DNA of 64,000 nt. Origin: DASTSN01 sp035549175. GTDB taxonomy: Bacteria > Bacteroidota > Bacteroidia > Chitinophagales > Chitinophagaceae. A program made the translations under genes and the position numbers. Under the pieces are notes generated by a model, which saw only the letters and a program-made list of their open reading frames with translations, did no database searches and was not told where the DNA came from. The DNA is taken from contig DASZRL010000130.1 of the NCBI GenBank assembly GCA_035549175.1, forward strand, positions 1-64,000. Direction: 5' to 3'. Of this stretch, positions 16,241 to 24,345 are shown one piece after another (position 1 is the first letter of the stretch; each line of letters opens with the position of its first letter).

Positions 16241-16843
16241 ATGAAAAAAGGGTTGATTCTATCTGTTCTCTCGTTATGGCTTTTACAGGGACAAAGCCAG
16301 AAGCCGATTTCCCTGTTTAACGGCAAAGACCTGACCGGCTGGACCATCCATGGAACGGAAAAATGGTATGTGGATAGGGGCGAACTGGTCTGCGAAAGCG
16401 GGCCTGATAAACAATATGGTTACCTGTCGACGGACAAAGACTACAAGAATTTCGACTTGACCCTCCAGTTTAAGCAGGAGGCAAACGGGAACAGCGGCGT
16501 ATTCTTCCGTTCCTTGATCCCCGAGGGGGTGAAAATCAGCGGCTGGCAGGCTGAAGTGGCGCCTTCCGGACAGCATACGGGAGGGATTTACGAATCCTAC
16601 GGACGCGGTTGGCTCGCCTTGCCGAAACCGGAAGACGAGAAATACCTGCGTATGGGGGAATGGAATACCTACCGAATCCGTGTCGTAGGCGATGAGGTAA
16701 CCACCTGGCTCAACGGGCACCCGATGGTTCATCTGAAGGACGAAAAGATCGGGCAGGGAACCGGGTTCATCGCCCTGCAGATCCACGATGGCGGAGGTAT
16801 CAAAGTGCGCTGGAAGCATATCCGGATCCGGGAGTTGAAGTAG
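16241..16843 (+). CDS. Secreted DUF1080 (3-keto-disaccharide hydrolase-like) protein
   Basis: A 200-residue exported protein. A signal peptide occupies about residues 1-19 (ending LLQGQSQ). The DUF1080 domain follows, with ISLFNGKDLTGWTIHG, LQFKQEANGNSGVFFRS and GTGFIALQIHDGGGIKVRWK. The family has a concanavalin-like beta sandwich; some members hydrolyse 3-keto-glycosides, others have unknown roles. It stands alone and converges with a small minus-strand gene over a bidirectional terminator. Confidence 0.85.
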   Translation: MKKGLILSVLSLWLLQGQSQKPISLFNGKDLTGWTIHGTEKWYVDRGELVCESGPDKQYGYLSTDKDYKNFDLTLQFKQEANGNSGVFFRSLIPEGVKISGWQAEVAPSGQHTGGIYESYGRGWLALPKPEDEKYLRMGEWNTYRIRVVGDEVTTWLNGHPMVHLKDEKIGQGTGFIALQIHDGGGIKVRWKHIRIRELK

Positions 16844-16875
16844 GCATCCGGTATCTCTTCGAAAATATATTGAAA

Positions 16876-16901
16876 AAGGCCGTCACCCAGGTGACGGCCT
16901 T
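16876..16901. terminator. Bidirectional terminator
   Basis: A perfect 12 bp inverted repeat, AAGGCCGTCACC/GGTGACGGCCTT, with a two-base spacer. On the minus strand it runs into TTTTTC, so it is strongest for the 66-residue minus-strand gene. It also separates the convergent DUF1080 gene. Confidence 0.8.
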
Positions 16902-16929
16902 CGTTTCGGGATCATTTCGTTACGTCTGG

Positions 16930-17130
16930 TTAACTGTTCCAGCGACGCATCAGGGAAGAGGCTGACCGGACACGGCGATGACAATTCCACATATCAATTG
17001 CCGTGAAGTTATCTGTATTTTTTTTCAGGTATTCCGTACTGGTTGCCAGGGTCTCTTTTACTTCCTGTGTCAGCTGTTGTAACTCCTGATCGTCTAAACG
17101 TACTACTTTGGACATGGCTTCTGTTTTCAT
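16930..17130 (-). CDS. Small orphan protein of unknown function
   Basis: A 66-residue soluble protein. The N-terminal half is an acidic, helix-like segment (LDDQELQQLTQEVKETLA); the C-terminal half contains FTAIDMWNCHRRVRSASSLM and ends in a basic, Trp-containing tail. I recall similar D-(M/L)-W-N-x-(H/Q)-R tails in other short Bacteroidota proteins but know no function. There is no signal peptide, TM segment or double-glycine leader. The gene has its own promoter box at 17263 and a strong terminator, so it is a single-gene unit. A second ATG at codon 6 (MSKVV) is possible. Confidence 0.65.
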   Translation of the reverse strand: MKTEAMSKVVRLDDQELQQLTQEVKETLATSTEYLKKNTDNFTAIDMWNCHRRVRSASSLMRRWNS

Positions 17131-17448
17131 AACCTATTGTTTGTTAATAATAAAAAAGTTGCGGGCAAGCACGTTAGACTATGGCAGCAAAAGATAGGAG
17201 GAGAAACTCAAAAGAAGTGGGGAGCCGGGTACGTACTGTGAGTTTCTTTTCTGATTTGCGTGCAAAGATACGATCACTTGGCGTATAATCCAAATTCAGC
17301 GGGGGATTTGTTCCGCAGGAGGCTGACTTTAACATTTCATCTGAAACAGGCATTTGTTCAGTTAGCTACATCCTGCTGGAAATGAGATACCTGTAAACGA
17401 TTCAGGGATGTGGCAGCAAGCCCCATCCGGTAGCATGCTGGTGCCCAG
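17131..17448. other. Intergenic region
   Basis: This 318 bp stretch holds the probable promoter of the 66-residue gene (17263-17294) and a leader of about 130 bases before its start codon. The leader shows no strong hairpin to me. From about 17300 to the end of the nitrilase gene I see no coding sequence, RNA gene or repeat. Confidence 0.5.
17263..17294 (-). promoter_or_regulatory. Promoter for the 66-residue orphan gene
   Basis: On the minus strand TATCTTTG (plus-strand CAAAGATA, 17263-17270) matches the -7 consensus. A TTG (plus-strand CAA, near 17292-17294) lies about 21 bp upstream. The leader to the ATG at 17130 would be about 130 bases, unusually long for this region. Confidence 0.5.
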
Positions 17449-18402
17449 TCACAATGACCGCTGAAGCCAGATTACTTTTTGTTCTGATCGGTGCGGCTGG
17501 CCGATGATATCACGGTAAAGCTCAGGTCGTCGCGCCTGGCGGTAGCGAAAACCGCCGGCCAGGGTGAGTTTTTCGGGTGTGCAGAGGGCGCTGACAAAAT
17601 CGTCACCGAGGGTGCGGCATTCCGCCAGGATGTCCCCGTACGGATCAAGGATCATGGAACACCCGTTTTTCAACTGATCATCATCCATGCCGATGGAGTT
17701 GGCGAATACGACGTATACGGCATTGTCATAGGCTCGGGAGGGAAGCCATTTCATCAGCCAGTCCCGTCCCTTCATGCCGTCAAACTCCAGGCGCAGCGAA
17801 GTAGGATCTTTTTCCCGGTTCAGCCACAGGGACGGATCCACGAATCCCGCGCCCGGCCTCGGGGAAGGGGTACACATCGTCACGTGGGGCATGAACAGAA
17901 TATCGGCACCCAGCAGGCAGGTGGCCCGCACGTTTTCGATGATATTGTTGTCGTAGCAGATCAGGATGCCGCATTTCCAGCCGAACAGGTCGAATACGCA
18001 GTATTCATGGCCGGGTGTGATATGCGGGTTGATGAAAGGGTGGAGTTTCCGGTACCTGGCCACCAGGCCGCATTCGTCCACACAGACCTGGGTTTTGAAG
18101 ATGGAACCCGCATCATCTTCCTCGAACAGCCCGGCCAGTATCGTGATCCCGTGCCGGGCGGCAATGCGGATCAGCGCCTGCACACTGGGTCCCGCCGGTA
18201 CAGGTTCTGCCACCTCCAGCAGCTCCTCACGGGATAACCTGCGAGCAAAACTATACCCCGTCAGGGAGCATTCGTGAAAGCAGATGACGCGGGCCCCCTG
18301 CCCGGCGGCCCGGGCACTCAGGTCTTCGATAACTTCCAGGTTATATGCTTTATCGGCGCTCCGGTGTTCAAACTGGGCGGTGGCGACCTTCAGGGGTTCC
18401 AT
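17449..18402 (-). CDS. Carbon-nitrogen hydrolase (nitrilase superfamily)
   Basis: A 317-residue amidase-like enzyme. The catalytic triad is visible: Glu44 in CFHECSLTGY, Lys119 in RYRKLHPF and Cys149 in LICYDNN. The segment after the cysteine (NVRATCLLGADILFMPHVT) fits the fold. Members hydrolyse amides, carbamoyl groups or nitriles; the substrate cannot be named. I chose the ATG at 18402 (MEPLKVATAQF), since the 14 residues before it do not resemble the family. The gene stands alone between the small orphan and the secreted paralogue pair. Confidence 0.87.
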   Translation of the reverse strand: MEPLKVATAQFEHRSADKAYNLEVIEDLSARAAGQGARVICFHECSLTGYSFARRLSREELLEVAEPVPAGPSVQALIRIAARHGITILAGLFEEDDAGSIFKTQVCVDECGLVARYRKLHPFINPHITPGHEYCVFDLFGWKCGILICYDNNIIENVRATCLLGADILFMPHVTMCTPSPRPGAGFVDPSLWLNREKDPTSLRLEFDGMKGRDWLMKWLPSRAYDNAVYVVFANSIGMDDDQLKNGCSMILDPYGDILAECRTLGDDFVSALCTPEKLTLAGGFRYRQARRPELYRDIIGQPHRSEQKVIWLQRSL

Positions 18403-18485
18403 AACGTATTTTTTTCTTAGACAGGATCCTAAAGATACAGGCAAAAACGTATTCTCTCCGGCCCTTGCGGATGGGACCGTAGGGA

Positions 18486-19265
18486 TCAGGGGGAAGGCTT
18501 CTGGTAGATAAACCGGACCAGGACTTTTTTCTGGTCCGTATCCGAACTGAGGAATAACCGGTATCGCTTATCGCCCGCCGTTACGATCAATAAGGCGGTG
18601 TTGGGTGGAATGGATCCTTCGTTTTCGGCAATCATGATGATTTCGTGTTCCGTTTTCTGGAGGTCCATCCGCAGCGTCAAAGTAATGGGCTTCAGGGCCA
18701 GGCGCTGCCGGCTTACCACGGTCTGGTTGTCCAGTGACACAGAGATCGTATCTCCGTCAATTTCGGCGTTGTCGTAAAAGTCAAGCCGGATCGTACCGGT
18801 GTCCACCCGGATTTCATTGAAGATGGAGGAGGTTTCCCGGGTCAGGACGATGGTCCCCGGTGGACAGGCTGCCTGGCTGTTCATCATGCGCCCGCCCCAG
18901 CTGCCGCTCAGGGTCTGTGAATCCAGTCCCCGGTGGTAGACCAGGTCATACCGCTTGATACAGGGGATGCAGTCCTCCGGAATATGGAACGTTATCACCC
19001 CGCTCTCCGCAATGGAGAGCGCCCGGGTACCGCGGTCAAAGTTGCCTTCAAAGTTCTCCTTCACAAAATTGGTTACATCGGAAAAGTGATAGGTGGACCC
19101 GGTAACATGGGCCCCCTCAATCTTCAGCTGCATTTCGATGTAGTAGACCGGGAAGCAGCCGCCGGGTCCCTGGGTAAGTTTTCCCCGCCAGGTGCCGTTT
19201 AGGTCCTGCGCTCCGGCCAGCAAACCGGCGAGTGCCCATCCTATGGTAATTGCCAGGCGCCGCAT
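18486..19265 (-). CDS. Secreted protein with N-terminal lipocalin-like and C-terminal shared module (paralogue 1)
   Basis: A 259-residue exported protein with a signal peptide at about 1-19 (ending LLAGAQ). The first half starts DLNGTWRGKLTQ and looks like a beta-barrel of the kind found in small secreted Bacteroidota proteins. The C-terminal 100 residues include DFYDNAEIDGDTISVSLD, then HEIIMIAENEGSIPPNTA and a final VRFIYQKPSP. The same module ends the next gene. The acidic D-N-x-E-I-D-x-D stretch resembles a calcium-binding loop, which is inference. Cysteines at about 37, 118 and 121 and in ACPPG may form disulfides. I do not know a named family for it. Confidence 0.6.
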   Translation of the reverse strand: MRRLAITIGWALAGLLAGAQDLNGTWRGKLTQGPGGCFPVYYIEMQLKIEGAHVTGSTYHFSDVTNFVKENFEGNFDRGTRALSIAESGVITFHIPEDCIPCIKRYDLVYHRGLDSQTLSGSWGGRMMNSQAACPPGTIVLTRETSSIFNEIRVDTGTIRLDFYDNAEIDGDTISVSLDNQTVVSRQRLALKPITLTLRMDLQKTEHEIIMIAENEGSIPPNTALLIVTAGDKRYRLFLSSDTDQKKVLVRFIYQKPSP

Positions 19266-19324
19266 ACGCGCAGAAAAATACTCTATTCTTTATTTCAGGA
19301 ACAAAAATTTATTTGTGCGGCCAC

Positions 19325-20476
19325 TCAGCCCGGTTTGTGGTATTGAAAACGCACTACCGCATTCTTCTGCTCCGTCGAGGTAATACGCACTTCGTACCGC
19401 TTGTCACCGGCTTCCACGATCATCAGGGAGGTATTGGGCGGGATCCGTCCCAGGTTATCGGCGACCATGACCAGTTCATGGCTGCTGGTTTCTTCATCCA
19501 GGTGGATCCTGATCACGAGCGGAGAAGCCGTCAGGCGCTGGTGGGACAGGACAAGTTTTTTATCCAGGTAGACTGAAATGCTGTCATCGTCGATTTCGCC
19601 GTTGTCATAGATTCGGACAGTCACGTTCTGGACGTCCACATTAAGGATCTGTACCAGGCTGTTTTCGCGGGTACGCAGCACGTAGGGGGTGGGTACCTCT
19701 TCCCGCATAATTCCGGGATTGTGGGGTGTTTCAATGCGGGTGGCCGGCTCCTGGTCGGCGCGGGCCGTGTCGCGTACCACTTTTTCAGCCTTCGGACGGC
19801 TGGTCGGCTGGCCGGCGGTTTCGTTTTGGGGTGTTTTCCTGGCGGGCAGACCGGTCTGTGTCTTTGACTGCGTGGTCTTTGGCGGCAGGGTTCGGGATCC
19901 CGGTTTTTCGGTGGTAACCGGGGATTTCTTGGGGGGATCAGGCCGCTTCTCCGCCAGCCTGTCGGGCTCTTTTTCCGTTTTGTCGCGCAGGAAAGGCTCC
20001 ACGTAAAAATCGGAGGTTGGGACCTTCCGCAGGTAGACTTTTCCACTCCCGCAGTTATCGCCTTTTTTGGCGCCGTAGGAGTTTTTTTCAAACTGGCTGG
20101 TGAATATACCTTCCAGGAACTCCTCGTGGCCTGATTTGGTGTATTGCAGGTTGCACTTCATGATGCAGGCCACGGAACCGGGCCCCATCTTGACTTCCAC
20201 GGTTTTGATTTCCTGCACCAGGGCGTTCTGGGCGTTGCGGTTGAAACTCCCGGTGAGCAGGGCCTTTCCGTAGAAAACCGTGGTCAGGTAGGAGTAGGAT
20301 ACCCCTGACAGGTTATTGTTCTTCTGATCCACCTGGAGTTCGAACTTGTATTGCTCGCCTCCGTCGGAGATAAAATAACCCCGCCAGATCCCCGTCAGGT
20401 CCTGGGCCCTGGTCTGTCCGCAGGCTATCAGCAAGCAAGCCGCCGTAATGAATTGGGAAAGCCTGAACCGTTCCAT
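19325..20476 (-). CDS. Secreted protein with low-complexity linker and shared C-terminal module (paralogue 2)
   Basis: A 383-residue exported protein related at both ends to its downstream neighbour. After a signal peptide (about 1-24, ending GQTRAQ) the N-terminal half begins DLTGIWRGYF. A linker of roughly 100 residues (about 155-255) is rich in Pro, Lys, Thr and Glu. The C-terminal module contains RIYDNGEIDDDSISVYLD, HELVMVADNLGRIPPNTS and ends VRFQYHKPG. The pair probably arose by duplication followed by linker expansion or loss. The ATG at 20476 (MERFRL) gives a normal signal peptide. Function unknown; a role in surface binding or envelope structure is only a guess. Confidence 0.6.
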   Translation of the reverse strand: MERFRLSQFITAACLLIACGQTRAQDLTGIWRGYFISDGGEQYKFELQVDQKNNNLSGVSYSYLTTVFYGKALLTGSFNRNAQNALVQEIKTVEVKMGPGSVACIMKCNLQYTKSGHEEFLEGIFTSQFEKNSYGAKKGDNCGSGKVYLRKVPTSDFYVEPFLRDKTEKEPDRLAEKRPDPPKKSPVTTEKPGSRTLPPKTTQSKTQTGLPARKTPQNETAGQPTSRPKAEKVVRDTARADQEPATRIETPHNPGIMREEVPTPYVLRTRENSLVQILNVDVQNVTVRIYDNGEIDDDSISVYLDKKLVLSHQRLTASPLVIRIHLDEETSSHELVMVADNLGRIPPNTSLMIVEAGDKRYEVRITSTEQKNAVVRFQYHKPG

Positions 20477-20537
20477 CGTAGCGCGCAAATTAACGAATAA
20501 CTTCGTATGGGGTAGGGGGAATGAAGTAAAAGAGTGT

Positions 20538-20545
20538 TAATTTTG
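20538..20545 (+). promoter_or_regulatory. -7 box (TAATTTTG) before thrS
   Basis: A full match to TAnnTTTG 30 bp before the thrS ATG. No well-placed TTG is evident upstream. No T-box or stem-loop leader is seen in the short space that remains. Confidence 0.5.
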
Positions 20546-20575
20546 CTCCTTCAAATTCATGAACCTTAGAAGTAT

Positions 20576-22510
20576 ATGATCAATATTACCTTTCCGGACG
20601 GTGCAGTCAGGCAGTATGAGGCAGGGGTCACCGGCCTGGATATTGCCAAATCCATATCCGAAGGATTGGCCCGAAAGGTGGTGGCCGCCCGGGTCAACGG
20701 TCAGGTCTGGGATGCTACCCGGCCCATCCCGCAGGATGCCAGTATCCAACTGCTTACCTGGGAGGACGCGGACGGGAAAAGCACGTTCTGGCACTCTTCG
20801 GCCCACCTCCTGGCCGAAGCCGTCGAATCCCTGTTCCCGGGCGTAAAGTTCTGGGTTGGCCCCCCGGTGGAGAACGGGTTTTATTACGATATGGACCTGG
20901 GCGGAAGGAAAATGACGGAAGAGGATCTGGCCGCCCTGGAAAAGAAAATGAACGAACTGGCCCGGCAGAACAACCGGTACGTCCGCCAGGAAATTTCCAA
21001 GGATGACGCCGTGAAGTATTTTGCGCAGAAGGGCGATGAATACAAACTGGACCTGTTGCAGGGACTCAACGACGGGGAGATTACTTTTTATACCCAGGGC
21101 CAGTTTACGGACCTGTGCCGCGGACCGCACCTGCCCAGCACCGGCCTGATCAAGGCGATCAAGCTGACCAATATTGCGGGGGCCTACTGGAAAGGGGATG
21201 AGAAGAACAAAATGCTTACCCGCGTGTACGGGATTACCTTCCCTGCCCAAAAGGACCTGGATGCTTACCTGCAGATGCTCGAGGAAGCCAAAAAGCGGGA
21301 CCACCGCAAGTTGGGTAAGGAACTGGGAATTTATACCATGGATGACGATGTGGGACCGGGCCTGATCATGTGGTTACCCAACGGTACCGTGGTCATTGAA
21401 GAGTTGGAAAAGCTGGCCAAGGAAACCGAGCTCGAGGCCGGCTATAAACGCGTGGTGACCCCCCATATCGCTAAGGAAAGCATGTACCTGACCAGCGGCC
21501 ACCTTCCGTATTATGCGGACAGCATGTATCCGCCTATGGAGTTGGAGGGCGAAAAGTATTACCTCAAGGCGATGAACTGCCCCCATCACCACAAGATCTT
21601 CGCGGCTGAGCCCAAGAGCTACCGGGACCTTCCGTACCGGATCGCCGAATACGGAACCGTATACCGGTACGAGCAGAGCGGTGAGCTTTTCGGGTTAATG
21701 CGGGTACGCTGCCTGCACATGAACGACGCCCATATTTATTGTACCAGGGACCAGTTCCGGGACGAGTTTATGGCCGTCAATGAAATGTATCTGAAGTACT
21801 TCCGCATTTTCGGCATTGAAAAATATGTAATGCGCCTGTCCCTGCATTCCCCGGACAAACTGGGTATCAAATATGTCAACGAACCGGCGTTATGGAAGGA
21901 AACCGAGGAAATGGTCCGCAGGGTGCTGAAGGAGTCCAATATTCCCTACGTGGAAGTCCAGGACGAAGCGGCTTTCTACGGTCCCAAGATTGACGTACAG
22001 ATATACAGCGTGATCGGCCGGGAGTTTACCCTAGCGACCAACCAGGTGGATTTTTCCCAGGGTCGCAGCTTTAAACTCCAGTATACGACGCCGGACAACC
22101 GGACGGAAACGCCCCTGATTATCCACCGTGCCCCGCTGGGAACCCACGAACGTTTCATCGGGTTTCTGCTGGAACATTACGCCGGCAGGTTTCCGGCCTG
22201 GCTGGCCCCGGTTCAGGTCAAGGTCCTTCCGATCAGCGATAAATTTCTGGAATATGCCAAATCCGTGCAGGATAAGCTGAAAAAAGCGGATATTCGTGCA
22301 GAAGTTGACGATCGTAACGAAAAGGTGGGCAAGAAGATCCGGGACACCGAATTAAGCAGGGTCCCATATATGTTGGTGGTCGGCGAGAAGGAAATGGCTG
22401 ACAACCGGGTTTCCGTCCGCAAACAGGGCAAGGGAGACCTCGGCAGCCGGGAACTGGACGCCTTTATCGCGGAACTGGCCGCGGAGATCCGGGAAAGAAG
22501 GGCAGATTAA
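20576..22510 (+). CDS. thrS: Threonine-tRNA ligase
   Basis: A 644-residue class II aminoacyl-tRNA synthetase of full length. The TGS domain (about 1-62, MINITFPDGAVRQYEAGVTG) is followed by the editing domain, with HSSAHLLAEAV at about 73-83 and DLCRGPHLPSTG. The catalytic core contains MNCPHHH, whose Cys and His bind zinc, and QDEAAFYGPKIDVQ. The anticodon-binding domain occupies the last 100 residues or so. It charges tRNA-Thr. The gene leads the conserved thrS-infC-rpmI-rplT order, although infC begins 116 bp later and rpmI has a separate promoter. Confidence 0.97.
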   Translation: MINITFPDGAVRQYEAGVTGLDIAKSISEGLARKVVAARVNGQVWDATRPIPQDASIQLLTWEDADGKSTFWHSSAHLLAEAVESLFPGVKFWVGPPVENGFYYDMDLGGRKMTEEDLAALEKKMNELARQNNRYVRQEISKDDAVKYFAQKGDEYKLDLLQGLNDGEITFYTQGQFTDLCRGPHLPSTGLIKAIKLTNIAGAYWKGDEKNKMLTRVYGITFPAQKDLDAYLQMLEEAKKRDHRKLGKELGIYTMDDDVGPGLIMWLPNGTVVIEELEKLAKETELEAGYKRVVTPHIAKESMYLTSGHLPYYADSMYPPMELEGEKYYLKAMNCPHHHKIFAAEPKSYRDLPYRIAEYGTVYRYEQSGELFGLMRVRCLHMNDAHIYCTRDQFRDEFMAVNEMYLKYFRIFGIEKYVMRLSLHSPDKLGIKYVNEPALWKETEEMVRRVLKESNIPYVEVQDEAAFYGPKIDVQIYSVIGREFTLATNQVDFSQGRSFKLQYTTPDNRTETPLIIHRAPLGTHERFIGFLLEHYAGRFPAWLAPVQVKVLPISDKFLEYAKSVQDKLKKADIRAEVDDRNEKVGKKIRDTELSRVPYMLVVGEKEMADNRVSVRKQGKGDLGSRELDAFIAELAAEIRERRAD

Positions 22511-22626
22511 ATGGAGATGGCCAACCGGCCGTTATCAGATACGTTTTAAAATTTCCCTTACCCTAAGGGATTTTCATCAATTAAACCGACTAAGAGGCCT
22601 CTTTAGGGGATGGGGTCTTCGATTTT

Positions 22627-23244
22627 ATGGCAGTACCAAACAAAGGTGGCTTCAGACCCGGGGGCTTTCAGCGGCCCGGTGGTCCTCATAAGCCAGGCGG
22701 ATTCGGCCGCAACCGGTTCATTCCCCGTAAGGAACCGGAACACCGTATCAACCATTACATTCGGGTTCCCCAGGTCCGCCTGGTCGGAGACAATGTGGAA
22801 CCTGGCGTTTACAGCATCCAGGAAGCCATGCGGATGGCCCAGGACCAGGCATTGGATCTGGTGGAGATTTCCCCCCAGGCTGATCCGCCGGTTTGCAGGA
22901 TTATCGATTATAACAAGTTCCTTTACGATAAGAAGAAGAAGGAAAAGGAAATGAAGGCGAAGAGCAAGGTCTCGGAAGTGAAGGAGATCAGGTTTACCCC
23001 TAATACGGACGACCATGACTTCGATTTCAAGGCCAAGCATGCTGAAAATTTCCTGAAGGAAGGCAACAAAGTGAAGGCCTATGTGCAGTTCAAGGGCCGG
23101 GCCATCCAGTTTCAGGAACGCGGGCAGCTTCTGCTGCTTAAATTTGCGGAACGGCTGGCAGATGTGGGGACTCTTGAAAGTATGCCCAAACTGGAAGGCC
23201 GCCGTATGCTGGCCCTGTTTGCGCCAAAAGGCAAGAAAAAATAA
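22627..23244 (+). CDS. infC: Translation initiation factor IF-3
   Basis: A 205-residue IF-3, about 25 residues longer than E. coli IF-3 because of a Gly/Pro/Arg-rich N-terminal extension (GGFRPGGFQRPGGPHKPGG). The N-domain begins near HRINHYIRVPQVRLV; the linker is the Lys-rich KKKKEKEMKAK; the C-domain contains EVKEIRFTPNTDDHD and VQFKGRAIQF. It prevents 50S joining and checks start-codon choice. The start is an ordinary ATG, not the AUU used for autoregulation in E. coli. The 116 bp before it contain CCCTTACCCTAAGGG and AAGAGGCCTCTT inverted repeats. A terminator follows. Confidence 0.96.
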   Translation: MAVPNKGGFRPGGFQRPGGPHKPGGFGRNRFIPRKEPEHRINHYIRVPQVRLVGDNVEPGVYSIQEAMRMAQDQALDLVEISPQADPPVCRIIDYNKFLYDKKKKEKEMKAKSKVSEVKEIRFTPNTDDHDFDFKAKHAENFLKEGNKVKAYVQFKGRAIQFQERGQLLLLKFAERLADVGTLESMPKLEGRRMLALFAPKGKKK

Positions 23245-23267
23245 GCCACGGCTTACCCGATATGCTC

Positions 23268-23296
23268 AGCTCCCTGTCAACAGGGAGCTTTTTTTT
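23268..23296 (+). terminator. Intrinsic terminator after infC
   Basis: A perfect 10 bp stem AGCTCCCTGT/ACAGGGAGCT (23268-23277, 23280-23289) with a two-base spacer is followed by a T tract. It ends the thrS-infC transcript and separates it from rpmI-rplT. Confidence 0.92.
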
Positions 23297-23420
23297 GCAG
23301 CAGGCCGGGCATATCAGCAAGGTAATTACAGATAACGGATTGATTATAATGACGATATGTATTTCCTGCCGCCGCATCTCTTTCGGAGAACCGGCCCTGA
23401 AATTTTTGGCTTTCAGCACT

Positions 23421-23450
23421 TTGTCAATTTCCCGGCCTGACCTATCTTTG
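23421..23450 (+). promoter_or_regulatory. Promoter of rpmI-rplT
   Basis: TTG (23421-23423), a 19 bp spacer and TATCTTTG (23443-23450) fit the Bacteroidota promoter consensus well. Transcription should start near 23455, giving a leader of nearly 120 bases before rpmI. Confidence 0.65.
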
Positions 23451-23455
23451 CAACC

Positions 23456-23573
23456 CATTTTAAAAGCAGTTCTTTTTAGCCGGGATCCTTGATTCCGGAA
23501 CATTGCCTGAAGAGGCCCGCCAAGTGTCCCCCGGTGGGGAACGCCTCAAGGGTAGCATTATAAACCAGGTATT
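23456..23573 (+). promoter_or_regulatory. Structured 5' leader of rpmI-rplT, possible L20 autoregulatory site
   Basis: The leader is long for this genome and has self-complementary parts: GAGGC (near 23512) can pair with GCCTC (near 23545), enclosing CCCC-CGGT-GGGG. In other bacteria L20 represses this operon by binding its leader. That a similar control acts here is inference, and I cannot match the sequence to a described leader family. Confidence 0.35.
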
Positions 23574-23771
23574 ATGCCGAAGGTAAAAACGAATTCCAGT
23601 GCCAAAAAACGCTTCAAAGTGACCGGCACCGGAAAGATCACGCACCAGAAGTCGTTCAAGCGTCACATTCTTACCAAGAAGTCCAAAAAGCGCAAGCGCA
23701 ACCTCCGCAAGGATGGAGAGGTCGCCAAAGCCAACCTCGATTTTGTAAAACGGTTACTGCGCCTGAAGTAA
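23574..23771 (+). CDS. rpmI: Large ribosomal subunit protein bL35
   Basis: A 65-residue, very basic protein of normal length. It contains the family pattern MPKVKTNSSAKKRFKVTGTG, KITHQKSFKRHILTKKSKKR and ends LDFVKRLLRLK. It binds 23S rRNA in the 50S subunit. It lies 41 bp before rplT, and the two are doubtless co-transcribed from the promoter at 23421-23450. Confidence 0.97.
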   Translation: MPKVKTNSSAKKRFKVTGTGKITHQKSFKRHILTKKSKKRKRNLRKDGEVAKANLDFVKRLLRLK

Positions 23772-23812
23772 CGACACTCATCCCCACTTTTAACAATTAA
23801 ACGAATTATTAT

Positions 23813-24160
23813 ATGCCTCGTTCAGTTAACTCAGTTGCTTCCAAAGCCCGGCGCAAGAAAATCCTCAAACAAGCCAAAGGCTTTTACGGAAAGCGTAAGA
23901 ATGTCTATACGGTCGCCAAGAATGTCGTCGAGAAAGGGATGACCTACATGTATGTAGGCCGCAAACTGAAAAAGAGAAATTACCGTCAGCTCTGGATCGC
24001 CCGTATTAATGCCGCTGTTCGCGAGGAAGGACTGACTTACTCGGAATTCATTCATAAGCTCCAGCAGAAGGGAATCAGCCTGGACCGCAAGGTGCTGGCT
24101 GATCTCGCAATGAACCATCCCGAGACGTTCAAGGGACTGGTAGCCCAGGCAAAAGCCTGA
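23813..24160 (+). CDS. rplT: Large ribosomal subunit protein bL20
   Basis: A 115-residue basic protein of normal length. Diagnostic stretches are MPRSVNSVASKARRKKILKQ, KGFYGKRKNVYTVAKN and YRQLWIARINAAVREEGLTY. It is an early-assembly 50S protein and in several bacteria represses its own operon through the leader. A strong terminator follows 20 bp after the stop codon. Confidence 0.98.
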   Translation: MPRSVNSVASKARRKKILKQAKGFYGKRKNVYTVAKNVVEKGMTYMYVGRKLKKRNYRQLWIARINAAVREEGLTYSEFIHKLQQKGISLDRKVLADLAMNHPETFKGLVAQAKA

Positions 24161-24180
24161 CCTGCCCCGGGAGCCTGCCG

Positions 24181-24216
24181 AACCGGCTGCGTATGCGCGC
24201 AGCCGGTTTTTTTTTG
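24181..24216 (+). terminator. Intrinsic terminator after rplT
   Basis: An 11 bp perfect stem AACCGGCTGCG/CGCAGCCGGTT (24181-24191, 24198-24208) with a six-base loop runs into about nine T residues. Confidence 0.93.
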
Positions 24217-24273
24217 TCCCCGCCGGCAGGGGGAGGCGCCAAAAAATTCAGTAGGAAAGTATAGTAAAGATTT

Positions 24274-24281
24274 TACTTTTG
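24274..24281 (+). promoter_or_regulatory. -7 box (TACTTTTG) before the arginine decarboxylase gene
   Basis: A full TAnnTTTG match 65 bp before the ATG at 24346. No clear TTG is placed 17-23 bp upstream, where the sequence is A/T-rich. Confidence 0.45.
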
Positions 24282-24345
24282 TACCCGTTAAAATATTGCT
24301 GCCGTCGACCTGCGCAGTGCCACTGAAGACCCCGTATAATTATAA

